Source of the DNA: Paracoccaceae bacterium | GTDB taxonomy: Bacteria > Pseudomonadota > Alphaproteobacteria > Rhodobacterales > Rhodobacteraceae | Direction of reading: 5' to 3' | NCBI GenBank assembly: GCA_947476475.1 | Contig: CANJQT010000002.1 | Coordinates: 1-64,000, forward strand | Length of the DNA: 64,000 nt | Shown: positions 1 to 7,556 of the stretch, one piece after another | How the letters are laid out: each line of letters begins with the position of its first letter | Position numbering within the stretch: position 1 is the stretch's first letter | Notes under the pieces: model-generated | What the model was told of the DNA's origin: nothing | The model's database searches: none | What the model saw: only the letters and a program-made list of their open reading frames with translations | Translations under genes and position numbers: made by a program

Positions 1-55
1 GTCCTGACTGCGACCTTCGTCTTAGCCTGCGTCAGCCGCAGCAGGGAAAGATCGC

Positions 56-1054
56 ATGTCAAACGCACATTGGGTTTACAATCAAACCGTCAAATTGTTT
101 GCCGCCGGTGCCGAGCCGCCTTTCGAGGATGACGGCGAACTTATGGCCTCCTGGGGTGCGGTGTGGGGCATCGACAATGACGTGGGCAAGATCCGCTCGA
201 TCTTGATGCACGCGCCAGGGCCAGAGATGAACATCGTCGATGTCACCAAGCGGCTGGAAGAGATCGGATCATACGGCGACCCGGCAACGGGCTGGTACTT
301 TCAGTCCGACACACCGCCGGATCTGGACCGGATGCGGGCGCAACACCGGGCGTTCGTCGCAGCGCTGGAGGCGGACGGGGTCGCGGTTCACTATGTCGAG
401 GGGGTGGATAACACCCGGCTGAAGTCAGTCTATACGCGCGACCCGCTGATCATGGTCAAGGGTGGCGCAATCGTCTGCCGGATGGGCGCACGGATCAGGC
501 GCGGCGAGGAACTGGCAATCACGCGAACGCTCGCCCGCATCGGCGTGCCGATTCTGCGCACCATATCCGGCAAGGGCGTCATGGAGGGCGGCAGCTTCGC
601 CTGGCTGAACGAAAAGACGTGCGCCATTGGCGTGGGCGTTCGGGTCAACCGCGAAGGCGCCGAACAGGTGGGCGAAGTGTTGAAACGTCAGGGCGTTGAG
701 TTGCTGATCGTCGATCTGCCCGGTTATGACATTCATCTGGATGTGTCTTTTCTGATGGTTGACCGGGATCTGGCTCTGATTAACCCATCAGGCCTGCCCT
801 ACAGCTTTCTGGAGGAGTTGAAGGCACGTGGCATCCGAACCGTTGAACTGGACCCTGCCGATGATGGCTGGATCAACAATTCCCTGGCCATCGCGCCCGG
901 CAAGCTGCTGATGCCCGAGGGTGCAACGAACCGCACGCTGGACCGGCTGGCCGCGCATGGTGTGACCTGGACGACGATTCCCTATGACGCGGTTCAGAAG
1001 AATGGCGGCGGCTTGCACTGTTCGACGACGCCCCTGCAAAGGGATCGCCTGTAA
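56..1054 (+). CDS. Amidinotransferase / dimethylarginine dimethylaminohydrolase-family protein
   Basis: This 332-residue protein has the pentein (guanidino-group-modifying) fold signature. Visible motifs are YTRDP (126-130), MEGGSF (176-181), HLDVSF (227-232, catalytic His227) and a C-terminal GGGLHCST block with the expected nucleophile Cys322. Family members hydrolyse or transfer amidino groups of arginine derivatives through a covalent thiouronium intermediate. Length and motif order suit DDAH-like hydrolases or short arginine deiminase-like enzymes better than full-length ArcA, but the substrate cannot be read from sequence. The ATG at 56 follows an AGGGAAAG stretch. No signal peptide is seen, so it is probably cytosolic. 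No arginine-pathway neighbour is present; the next gene is convergent ilvE. Confidence 0.8.
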   Translation: MSNAHWVYNQTVKLFAAGAEPPFEDDGELMASWGAVWGIDNDVGKIRSILMHAPGPEMNIVDVTKRLEEIGSYGDPATGWYFQSDTPPDLDRMRAQHRAFVAALEADGVAVHYVEGVDNTRLKSVYTRDPLIMVKGGAIVCRMGARIRRGEELAITRTLARIGVPILRTISGKGVMEGGSFAWLNEKTCAIGVGVRVNREGAEQVGEVLKRQGVELLIVDLPGYDIHLDVSFLMVDRDLALINPSGLPYSFLEELKARGIRTVELDPADDGWINNSLAIAPGKLLMPEGATNRTLDRLAAHGVTWTTIPYDAVQKNGGGLHCSTTPLQRDRL

Positions 1055-1066
1055 GCCAAACGAAAG

Positions 1067-1093
1067 GGGCGCGGCATGAACCGCGCCCTTTTT
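1067..1093. terminator. Intrinsic terminator between the amidinotransferase and ilvE
   Basis: Perfect 8-bp stem GGGCGCGG (1067-1074) / CCGCGCCC (1081-1088) with a 6-nt loop, followed by five T on the plus strand. It lies 13 bp after the plus-strand stop and 17 bp after the ilvE stop on the minus strand, so it may serve both convergent genes. The T-run favours the plus direction. Confidence 0.8.
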
Positions 1094-1109
1094 AGGAATT
1101 GTGGAGCGC

Positions 1110-1979
1110 CTAGCTGCGAACCAGCTTTTCGTATTCGCTTGCCACACGCCTGACCATTTCACCCACTTCAAATGTGTGATCACCGATCTGCCCGACGGGG
1201 GTGATTTCAGCCGCAGTGCCGGTCAGCCAGCATTGTTCGAAGCTGGCCAGTTCTTCCGGCAGGATGTGGCGTTCATGGACCACAATCTGCATGTCCTTCA
1301 GCATCTGCACCACGGTCTGGCGGGTGATGCCATTCAGGAAGCAGTCGGGCTTGGGCGTGTGCACTTCGCCGTTCTTGACGAAGAAGATGTTGGCCCCGGT
1401 CGCTTCGGCCACATAGCCGCGATAATCATACATCATCGCGTCCGAACAGCCCTTCGCCTCGGCGGCGTGCTTGGACATGGTGCAGATCATGTACAGCCCC
1501 GCGGCCTTCGCTTCTGACGGGATCGTCGCCGGATCAGGGCGTCGCCATTTGGCGATGTCAAGTTTCGCGCCCTTCATCTTGGCGTCGCCGTAATAGCTGC
1601 CCCATTCCCACGCGGCGACCGCCAGTCGGACCGGGTTGTTCTTCGACGCGACGCCCATGTCGGGGCCCGCGCCACGAAAGGCGATGGCCCGCACATAGGC
1701 ATCGGTCCAGCCGTTGGCCTTCAGCACCGCGTATTTCGCCTCTTCGATCTGATCGACCGTATAGGGCACCACCATGTCCAGCAGTTCGCCCGACCGGATC
1801 AGGCGCGCCGAATGTTCGCGGCTTTTGAAGATCTTGCCGTTATAGCACCGTTCTCCCTCGAACACGGACGAGGCGTAATGCAGCGCATGGGTCAGGATAT
1901 GCACCTTGGCATCGCGCCACTCGACAAGCCCCCCGTCCATCCAGATTTTGCCATCACGATCATCATAGGAACCGGCCAT
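1110..1979 (-). CDS. ilvE: Branched-chain amino acid aminotransferase
   Basis: Fold type IV PLP aminotransferase of 289 residues, the usual size. It transfers the amino group between glutamate and the 2-oxo acids of leucine, isoleucine and valine in the cytosol. The Schiff-base lysine is Lys158 in the PSEAKAAG segment, matching the AAKAGG block of E. coli IlvE. The downstream YVAEATGANIFFV stretch is the conserved PLP-phosphate loop region, and EGERCY near residue 41 is the typical N-terminal block. The start ATG at 1979 is preceded by an AGGAGG-like site. It diverges from petP across a 165-bp regulatory region and ends at a shared terminator. Confidence 0.92.
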   Translation of the reverse strand: MAGSYDDRDGKIWMDGGLVEWRDAKVHILTHALHYASSVFEGERCYNGKIFKSREHSARLIRSGELLDMVVPYTVDQIEEAKYAVLKANGWTDAYVRAIAFRGAGPDMGVASKNNPVRLAVAAWEWGSYYGDAKMKGAKLDIAKWRRPDPATIPSEAKAAGLYMICTMSKHAAEAKGCSDAMMYDYRGYVAEATGANIFFVKNGEVHTPKPDCFLNGITRQTVVQMLKDMQIVVHERHILPEELASFEQCWLTGTAAEITPVGQIGDHTFEVGEMVRRVASEYEKLVRS

Positions 1980-2009
1980 CTTGTCCTCCTGCGCCAGAGT
2001 TTTCGAATA

Positions 2010-2049
2010 TTGCGCAGATTAGGTCCGCTTCGGACATAAAGTTGCGCAG
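2010..2049. promoter_or_regulatory. Paired TTGCGCAG repeats flanking a GTCCG/CGGAC dyad, ilvE-petP divergent region
   Basis: TTGCGCAG occurs at 2010-2017 and again at 2042-2049, 32 bp apart, about three helical turns. Between them lies an inverted repeat GTCCG (2023-2027) CTT CGGAC (2031-2035). Repeats on one helix face between divergent genes look like an operator, and the neighbouring MarR-family PetP is a natural candidate ligand. That link is inferred only from position. Confidence 0.4.
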
Positions 2050-2076
2050 TTTATGGGCTTCGCTACTGATTCATTC

Positions 2077-2105
2077 TTGGAAAGTCAACATCGCTGACAT
2101 AATAT
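2077..2105 (+). promoter_or_regulatory. Candidate sigma-70-type promoter for petP-petR
   Basis: TTGGAA (2077-2082), a 17-bp spacer, then TAATAT (2100-2105), about 40 bp before the petP start. An alternative CATAAT -10 begins two bases earlier with a 15-bp spacer. It is the best match to a housekeeping promoter in this divergent gap; no other evidence supports it. Confidence 0.4.
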
Positions 2106-2144
2106 CTGGGCAAGCACTTACAAAAAACGGATCTGGAAACCGGA

Positions 2145-2663
2145 ATGTCTGACATCGGCAGCAGCGGCGGGGCAAAACAGGGCGGCGAAAGTCTGCTGTT
2201 TCTCACCGACGAGCAATTGCGCAAAGGCATCGAGGCGATGTTCTTTGCCTATCGGGCCTTCACCTCTGATCCCGACCGGATTCTGGAAAATTACGAATAT
2301 GGCCGCGCCCATCACCGGGCAATCCATTTCATCAACCGCCAGCCGGGGCTGACCGTGAACACCTTGCTGACGTTGCTGGGCGTCACCAAACAGTCGCTGA
2401 ACCGGGTGCTGCGCAGTCTGGTCGAAGATGGGTTGGTCGAGGCGCGCGTCGGCAAGACCGACAAACGTGAACGCAATCTGTATCTGACCCAGAAGGGCGC
2501 CATGCTGGAGCGGGAGCTGAGCGAGGCGCAACGCTCCCGGATGCGCGCGGCCTATCGCGCGGCGGGGCCGTCGGCGGTGGCAGGGTTCCGGCAGGTGCTG
2601 GAGGCGATGATGGACCCCGAATTGCGGAAGTTCTACAATGCAATGAAGGATGGTGCAGCATGA
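2145..2663 (+). CDS. petP: MarR-family transcriptional regulator, PetP-like
   Basis: 172-residue winged-helix protein. The central part (about 58-125) has a MarR-type recognition helix region VTKQSLNRVLRSLVEDGLVEA, followed by a wing with GKTDKRERNLYLTQKG, the family's DxRxxxxxLT signature. The gene overlaps petR by an ATGA junction at 2660-2663, so the two are translationally coupled. In Rhodobacter capsulatus, petP (MarR type) and petR (OmpR type) form such a pair and are needed for cytochrome bc1 expression; the symbol is assigned on that architecture. Unlike R. capsulatus, no petABC/fbcFBC follows here. Confidence 0.75.
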   Translation: MSDIGSSGGAKQGGESLLFLTDEQLRKGIEAMFFAYRAFTSDPDRILENYEYGRAHHRAIHFINRQPGLTVNTLLTLLGVTKQSLNRVLRSLVEDGLVEARVGKTDKRERNLYLTQKGAMLERELSEAQRSRMRAAYRAAGPSAVAGFRQVLEAMMDPELRKFYNAMKDGAA

Positions 2664-3361
2664 ACGCGGATATCGAGGTTCATCTGCTCATCGTTGATGA
2701 CGACGAACGCATTCGCGGTTTGTTGCAGAAGTTTTTGATAAAGAACGGCTTTCTGGTGACAACCGCGCGCGACGCCGCCCACGCGCGGCGGCTTTTGTCG
2801 GGGCTGGAATTCGACATGATCGTGCTGGATGTGATGATGCCGGGCGAAGACGGGATCAGCCTGACCCGCGATCTTCGGGCGAAACTGTCAACGCCGGTGC
2901 TGCTGCTGACGGCAAAGGGCGAAACCTCGGACCGGATCGCCGGGCTGGAAGCCGGGGCAGACGATTATCTGGCCAAGCCGTTCGAACCGAAGGAATTGCT
3001 GCTGCGCATCAATGCGATCCTGCGGCGCACGCCGGCGCAAGTGGTGGTCAAGGTGCCGAAGGTGTTGCAATTCGGGCCGGTGCGCTATGATGTGGACCGG
3101 GGCGAGATGTGGCGCGATGAAGCGTTGGTGCGCTTGACGGCGACCGAGGCGGCCCTGATGCGCATTCTGGCGTCGGCGGCGGGCGAGCCGGTAAGCCGGA
3201 GCCAACTGGTCGATGAACTGGGGCGCGGCGGCGAGCATACCCAAGAACGCGCCGTCGATGTGCAGATTACCCGGCTTCGGCGCAAGTTCGAGGCAGACCC
3301 AAAGATGCCGCGCTATCTGCAAACGGTGCGGGGCGCGGGCTACATGCTGGCGCCGGAATAG
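2660..3361 (+). CDS. petR: OmpR/PhoB-family response regulator, PetR-like
   Basis: 233 residues with an N-terminal receiver domain and a C-terminal winged helix of OmpR type. Acidic pocket residues sit at DDDE (13-16), the phospho-acceptor is Asp57 in VLDVMMPG, and the conserved lysine is in YLAKPFEP. The output domain has the RLTATEAALMRIL and RAVDVQITRLRRKFE blocks. No sensor kinase gene adjoins it, as described for PetR, so it may be an orphan regulator or be phosphorylated in trans. It shares an ATGA overlap with petP. No intrinsic terminator is visible after it; a Rhodobacteraceae-type palindromic repeat follows. Confidence 0.85.
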   Translation: MNADIEVHLLIVDDDERIRGLLQKFLIKNGFLVTTARDAAHARRLLSGLEFDMIVLDVMMPGEDGISLTRDLRAKLSTPVLLLTAKGETSDRIAGLEAGADDYLAKPFEPKELLLRINAILRRTPAQVVVKVPKVLQFGPVRYDVDRGEMWRDEALVRLTATEAALMRILASAAGEPVSRSQLVDELGRGGEHTQERAVDVQITRLRRKFEADPKMPRYLQTVRGAGYMLAPE

Positions 3362-3396
3362 GCCTTTCGCCCCGACCGGGTGCAGGATGATAGCTG

Positions 3397-3424
3397 CGCC
3401 TCCGGCGGGAGTATTTGGGCAAGG
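3397..3424 (+). repeat. Short palindromic intergenic repeat, copy 1 (CGCCtCCGGCGGGA...TATTTGG)
   Basis: The 28-bp segment between petR and the deacetylase matches 52057-52084 at 23 of 28 positions. It holds a CGCC/GGCG dyad followed by TATTTGG and a purine-rich end. That end supplies the ribosome binding site (AAGG, 3421-3424) of the next gene. I recognise this type of element as common between genes in Rhodobacteraceae, from memory rather than a search. Confidence 0.55.
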
Positions 3425-3427
3425 TGA

Positions 3428-4363
3428 ATGATGACGACGATTTTCCTGACGCATGCGGCGGGCTTGGCCCATGAGACGCCAGAGGGGCACCCCGAACGGG
3501 TGGCCCGGCTTGAAGCGATCTACAAAGCCTTGCGCGCGCAAGAATTTGACGGGCTTTCGCGGCAGGTGGCCCCGATGGCCGACGAAGCCGAATTGCTGCG
3601 CTGTCACGACGCAGGCCATCTGGCGCGGCTGAAGGCGGCGCAGCCGGTGACCGGCTGGGCGGCACTTGATGCGGATACGTTCGTTGTGCCCGCTTCGTGG
3701 GAGGCGGCCTTGCGCGCGGTGGGCGGGGCAGAGGCTGCCGTTGACGCGGTTCTTTCGGGCGCGGCCCGAAACGGGTTCGTCGCCATGCGCCCGCCGGGCC
3801 ACCATGCCGAACGGGGCAGAGCGATGGGGTTTTGCCTGTTCTCCACTGTCGCGATAGCCGCGAAATATGCGCTGGATCACCATCGGCTGGAACGGGTTGC
3901 GGTGCTGGATTTCGACGTCCATCACGGCAATGGCACCCAGGATTGCCTGTGGGAAGAACCGCGGGCGATGTTCGTTTCCTCGCACCAGATGCCGCTTTAT
4001 CCGGGGTCGGGCTATGCTACCGAGGTGGGCGCGCATGGGCAGGTGCTGAACCTGCCCTTGGCACCCGGATCGGGCGGTGCGGCAATGCGCGCGGTCTGGG
4101 AAGCCGCGCTGGCAAAGGTGGCGCCGTTTCGTCCGGAACTGATCCTGGTCAGTGCAGGCTTCGATGCGCACCGGGATGACCCCCTGGGGGGCCTGATGTG
4201 GACCGAAGCCGACTTCGCCTGGCTGACCCATGCGATCTGCGATCTGGCCGACGATTGCTGTGGCGGGCGGGTGGTATCGTCGCTGGAGGGCGGTTATGAT
4301 CTGGCGGGACTGGCGGGTTCAGCAGCCGCGCATGTCCGGGTTTTGATGGAGCGGGGCGAATGA
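3428..4363 (+). CDS. Histone deacetylase-family amidohydrolase (acetylpolyamine/acetoin-utilisation type)
   Basis: 311-residue zinc amidohydrolase of the arginase/deacetylase fold. The RPPGHHAE block carries the His125-His126 pair. DFDVHHGNGT gives zinc ligands Asp163 and His165, AGFDAHRDD gives Asp246, and EGGYDL supplies the transition-state Tyr290. The catalytic set is complete. Bacterial members deacetylate acetylpolyamines or acetyl-lysine proteins; the substrate is unknown here. There are two in-frame ATGs, at 3428 and 3431, and the second is better spaced from the AAGG site. It overlaps xseB by ATGA and heads the xseB-ispA-dxs run. Confidence 0.88.
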   Translation: MMTTIFLTHAAGLAHETPEGHPERVARLEAIYKALRAQEFDGLSRQVAPMADEAELLRCHDAGHLARLKAAQPVTGWAALDADTFVVPASWEAALRAVGGAEAAVDAVLSGAARNGFVAMRPPGHHAERGRAMGFCLFSTVAIAAKYALDHHRLERVAVLDFDVHHGNGTQDCLWEEPRAMFVSSHQMPLYPGSGYATEVGAHGQVLNLPLAPGSGGAAMRAVWEAALAKVAPFRPELILVSAGFDAHRDDPLGGLMWTEADFAWLTHAICDLADDCCGGRVVSSLEGGYDLAGLAGSAAAHVRVLMERGE

Positions 4364-4596
4364 GCGAACTTGCAGCGATGACCTTTGAAGCAGCGATGGC
4401 CGAACTGGAAAAGGTCGTGCGCGATCTGGAATCGGGCAATGTCGAATTGGAAAAGTCGATCGCCCTTTATGAACGCGGCGCGGCGCTGAAGGCGCACTGC
4501 GAGGCAAAGCTGAAGGCCGCCGAAGAGCGGGTGGAAAAGATCACCCTGAATGCTGCCGGGGTGCCCACCGGCACCACCCCCGCCGAAGGTCTGTGA
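4360..4596 (+). CDS. xseB: Exodeoxyribonuclease VII small subunit
   Basis: A 78-residue helical protein of normal family length, with the characteristic FEAAMAELEKVVRDLESGNVELE segment (shown here in part: residues 8-30) and a second helix starting SIALYERG. XseB binds XseA to form the enzyme that degrades single-stranded DNA to oligonucleotides. The start overlaps the deacetylase stop (ATGA) and the stop abuts the ispA GTG start, so all three are translationally linked. xseA is not in the window. The xseB-ispA-dxs order is conserved across many proteobacteria. Confidence 0.93.
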   Translation: MSELAAMTFEAAMAELEKVVRDLESGNVELEKSIALYERGAALKAHCEAKLKAAEERVEKITLNAAGVPTGTTPAEGL

Positions 4597-5457
4597 GTGT
4601 TCGCCAGCCGCCTGAGCCAGGCCCAGCGCGCCATCCAGGCGGCGCTGGACGATAGTCTGGCCTTCTATCCGGATTTGCCGGTCGTTCATGCGATGCGTTA
4701 CGCGTTGCAGGGCGGCAAACGGCTGCGCGGCTTTCTGGTTCTGGAAAGCGCGCGCCTGCATGGCATCTACACCGCCGAGGCGCAATCGGCCGCCGCCGCC
4801 GTCGAGGCGCTGCACGCCTATTCGCTGATCCATGACGATCTGCCCTGCATGGATGATGATGAGCTGCGCCGCGGCCATCCGACCGTCCATGTGAAATGGG
4901 ACGAAGCGACGGCGGTTCTGGCGGGTGATGCGCTTCAGACTTTGGCATTCGAACTCTGCTGTGATCCGATGCTTGGCGCGCGCCGGGTGGAATTGGTGGC
5001 CGCTTTGGCCAAGGCGGCAGGCGCCGAAGGGATGGTGATGGGTCAGGCGCTGGACATCGCTGCCGAGACCGCGCCCGCACCGCTGACCCTTGCCGAAATC
5101 ACCCGGCTACAGGCCGGAAAGACTGGGGCGCTGATTTCCTTCGCGGCCGAAGCTGGGGCGATCCTCGCCGGGGCTGACCGTGCCCCGCTGGCCCACTATG
5201 CCGCAGCCCTCGGGCTGGCGTTCCAGATTGCCGATGACATTCTCGATGTCACGGGCGACCCGGCGAAGGCCGGAAAGAAACTGCGCAAGGATGATGCGGC
5301 CGGCAAGGCCACGTTCGTATCGCTTCTCGGCCTCGACGGGGCGCGGGCAAGGGCGCATGATCTGGTGGCAGAGGCCGAAGCGGCCCTTGCCCCCTATGGT
5401 GCTGCGGCAGACGCCTTGAGAGAAGCCGCACGTTTCGTTATTCAGCGCGAAAGCTGA
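4597..5457 (+). CDS. ispA: Farnesyl diphosphate synthase (polyprenyl synthetase family)
   Basis: 286-residue short-chain trans-prenyltransferase that condenses IPP with DMAPP and GPP to farnesyl diphosphate. The first aspartate-rich motif is DDLPCMDDDE near residue 76, inside the HAYSLIHDDLP block; the second is DDILD near residue 215. GGKRLRG near residue 40 binds pyrophosphate. Translation starts at a GTG immediately after the xseB stop, with no ATG close by, so translation is probably coupled. It lies 9 bp before dxs, which makes its precursors. The product feeds quinones, carotenoids and undecaprenyl phosphate. Confidence 0.93.
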   Translation: MFASRLSQAQRAIQAALDDSLAFYPDLPVVHAMRYALQGGKRLRGFLVLESARLHGIYTAEAQSAAAAVEALHAYSLIHDDLPCMDDDELRRGHPTVHVKWDEATAVLAGDALQTLAFELCCDPMLGARRVELVAALAKAAGAEGMVMGQALDIAAETAPAPLTLAEITRLQAGKTGALISFAAEAGAILAGADRAPLAHYAAALGLAFQIADDILDVTGDPAKAGKKLRKDDAAGKATFVSLLGLDGARARAHDLVAEAEAALAPYGAAADALREAARFVIQRES

Positions 5458-5466
5458 AAGGTTCCG

Positions 5467-7383
5467 ATGAGCGAGCGCCCCCATACCCCGACCCTAGACC
5501 GTATCCGGGTGCCCGCCGACCTCAAGGGCCTGACGGACCGCGAACTATCGACGCTCGCCGATGAACTGCGCGCCGAAACCATCAGCGCCGTCTCGGTGAC
5601 CGGCGGCCATCTTGGCGCCGGGCTGGGCGTGGTCGAACTGACCGTGGCGCTTCATGCGGTGTTCGACACGCCGCGCGACAAGCTGATCTGGGACGTGGGC
5701 CATCAGTGCTATCCGCACAAGATCCTGACCGGGCGGCGCGACCGGATCCGCACCCTGCGGATGAAGGGCGGCCTGTCTGGCTTCACCAAACGCTCGGAAA
5801 GCCCCTATGACCCGTTCGGGGCGGCGCATTCATCGACATCGATCAGCGCTGCTTTGGGCTTTGCCGCCGCGCGCGATCTGGGCGGTGACGCGGGCGACGC
5901 AATCGCGGTGATCGGTGACGGTTCGATGTCTGCCGGCATGGCCTTTGAAGCGATGAACAACGCGGGCCACCTGAAAAAACGGCTCTTCGTCATTCTCAAC
6001 GACAATGAAATGTCGATTGCCCCGCCGGTGGGGGCAATGTCGGCCTACCTGACCCGTCTTTACACCGAAGGCCCGTTTCAGGAACTGAAAGCGGCGGCCA
6101 AGGGCGCGGTCAGCCTGCTGCCGGAACCCTTCCAAGAAGGTGCGCGGCGGGCGAAGGAAATGCTCAAGGGCATGACCGTCGGCGGCACCTTGTTCGAAGA
6201 ACTGGGCTTTTCCTATGTCGGCCCCATCGACGGCCACGACATGGAGCAGTTGCTCAGCGTCCTGCGCACCGTAAAGGCGCGCGCCACCGGGCCGATGCTG
6301 ATCCATGTGCTGACCAAGAAAGGCAAGGGCTACGGCCCGGCGGAACGCGCGTCCGACAAGGGCCATGCCACCGCGAAATTCGATGTAGTGACCGGTGAAC
6401 AGAAAAAGGCGCCCTCGAACGCCCCCTCCTATACCAAGGTCTTCGCCCAGTCGCTGATCCGCGAAGCTGAATCCGACGACAAGATCGTAGCGATCACGGC
6501 GGCCATGCCCGACGGTACCGGGCTGAACCTGTTTGCCGAACGCTTCCCGCGCCGCTGCTTCGATGTGGGCATCGCCGAACAGCACGCCGTGACCTTCTCT
6601 GCCGGCCTCGCGGCGGGGGGGATGAAACCCTTCTGCGCGCTTTATTCGACGTTCCTGCAACGCGGGTATGATCAGGTTGTCCATGACGTGGCGATCCAGC
6701 GCCTGCCCGTCCGCTTCGCCATCGACCGCGCCGGGCTGGTGGGGGCGGATGGGGCAACCCACGCCGGGGCCTTCGATGTGGCTTTCCTCGCCAACCTGCC
6801 CGATTTCGTCGTCATGGCGGCGGCGGACGAAGCTGAACTCGTCCATATGGTCGCCACCGCGGCTTCCATCGACGACCGGCCTTCGGCCTTCCGCTTCCCG
6901 CGTGGCGACGGCACCGGGGTGGAAATGCCCGAACGCGGGCTTCCGCTGGAAATCGGCAAGGGCCGGATCATCGCCGAAGGCGGCCGCGTGGCAATCCTCT
7001 CATTCGGCACCCGCCTGTCGGAAGTGCTGAAAGCCCGCGAAAGCCTCGCCCAACGCGGCCTTGCCCCCACCGTCGCCGACGCCCGCTTTGCCAAACCGCT
7101 GGACCGCGACCTGATTCTGCAACTCGCCCGCCACCACGAAGCCCTGATCACCGTCGAAGAAGGCGCAATCGGCGGCTTCGGCAGCCATGTGGCGCAGCTT
7201 CTGGCCGAGGAAGGCATCTTTGATCGCGGCTTCAAATACCGCTCGATGGTGCTGCCAGACACCTTCATCGACCAGATGAGCCCCGAAGACATGTATGCCG
7301 TCGCCGGCATGAACGCCCCGCAGATCGAAGCGAAGGTTCTGGAAGTGCTGGGCGTGGCCGTGGTCGGCGAAAAACGCGCCTGA
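5467..7383 (+). CDS. dxs: 1-deoxy-D-xylulose-5-phosphate synthase
   Basis: 638-residue thiamine-diphosphate enzyme, standard length. It condenses pyruvate and glyceraldehyde 3-phosphate in the first step of the MEP isoprenoid pathway. Recognisable blocks are [18 protein letters not shown] (N-terminal TPP site), [16 protein letters not shown], the TPP/Mg motif [18 protein letters not shown], and [16 protein letters not shown] in the pyrimidine domain. It follows ispA by 9 bp with an AAAGG ribosome binding site and ends the deacetylase-xseB-ispA-dxs operon. A GC-rich hairpin without a U-run follows. Confidence 0.95.
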   Translation: MSERPHTPTLDRIRVPADLKGLTDRELSTLADELRAETISAVSVTGGHLGAGLGVVELTVALHAVFDTPRDKLIWDVGHQCYPHKILTGRRDRIRTLRMKGGLSGFTKRSESPYDPFGAAHSSTSISAALGFAAARDLGGDAGDAIAVIGDGSMSAGMAFEAMNNAGHLKKRLFVILNDNEMSIAPPVGAMSAYLTRLYTEGPFQELKAAAKGAVSLLPEPFQEGARRAKEMLKGMTVGGTLFEELGFSYVGPIDGHDMEQLLSVLRTVKARATGPMLIHVLTKKGKGYGPAERASDKGHATAKFDVVTGEQKKAPSNAPSYTKVFAQSLIREAESDDKIVAITAAMPDGTGLNLFAERFPRRCFDVGIAEQHAVTFSAGLAAGGMKPFCALYSTFLQRGYDQVVHDVAIQRLPVRFAIDRAGLVGADGATHAGAFDVAFLANLPDFVVMAAADEAELVHMVATAASIDDRPSAFRFPRGDGTGVEMPERGLPLEIGKGRIIAEGGRVAILSFGTRLSEVLKARESLAQRGLAPTVADARFAKPLDRDLILQLARHHEALITVEEGAIGGFGSHVAQLLAEEGIFDRGFKYRSMVLPDTFIDQMSPEDMYAVAGMNAPQIEAKVLEVLGVAVVGEKRA

Positions 7384-7418
7384 CTGCCCCTTCGTTGTGG
7401 CTCGAATATCCTAGGGGT

Positions 7419-7437
7419 GCGGGGGCAAAGCCCCCGC
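7419..7437 (+). terminator. GC-rich hairpin after dxs
   Basis: Perfect 8-bp stem GCGGGGGC / GCCCCCGC with an AAA loop, 36 bp after the dxs stop. No T-run follows, so it is either a weak or factor-assisted terminator or a 3'-end stabiliser. Confidence 0.45.
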
Positions 7438-7467
7438 TGGTTCCTTGCACATACCCCTCGGAATCAG

Positions 7468-7482
7468 TTAAATTTCACTTAA
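7468..7482. promoter_or_regulatory. Perfect CtrA box (TTAA-N7-TTAA)
   Basis: TTAA (7468-7471), seven bases, TTAA (7479-7482): an exact match to the consensus bound by the alphaproteobacterial cell-cycle/motility regulator CtrA. It sits in an AT-rich patch inside an imperfect dyad (ATACCC 7451-7456 / GGGTAT 7489-7494), and its right half overlaps the -35 element of a strong promoter match. The location, between convergent dxs and msrA, is unexpected. Confidence 0.55.
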
Positions 7483-7507
7483 CTCCAAGGGTATAAATAT
7501 ATATAAT
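7479..7507 (+). promoter_or_regulatory. Strong promoter match reading antisense into msrA
   Basis: TTAACT (7479-7484), exactly 17 bp, then a perfect TATAAT (7502-7507). The -35 overlaps the CtrA box, which is the usual arrangement of CtrA-activated promoters. Transcription would start near 7514 and read into the 3' end of msrA on the opposite strand. No plausible protein start follows, so the product would be a small or antisense RNA. Confidence 0.5.
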
Positions 7508-7523
7508 TCAAAGACTTGCCAAT

Positions 7524-7541
7524 TTGTCCGAACTCGGACAA
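7524..7541. promoter_or_regulatory. 18-bp palindrome TTGTCCGA-AC-TCGGACAA
   Basis: Perfect 8-bp inverted repeat with a 2-bp centre, 15 bp after the msrA stop on the minus strand and just downstream of the antisense promoter. It could be an operator for that promoter. Alternatively it is a hairpin ending the msrB-msrA transcript, but no U-run follows on either strand. Confidence 0.4.
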
Positions 7542-7556
7542 TTTCGCCGTGCCCCC

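Noticed and set aside
2888..4231. 447-codon open frame on the minus strand
   Set aside because: It lies opposite petR and the deacetylase gene, whose protein motifs are unmistakable; its own translation is rich in His/Arg/Gln/Pro and has no domain. It is a GC-rich antisense shadow.
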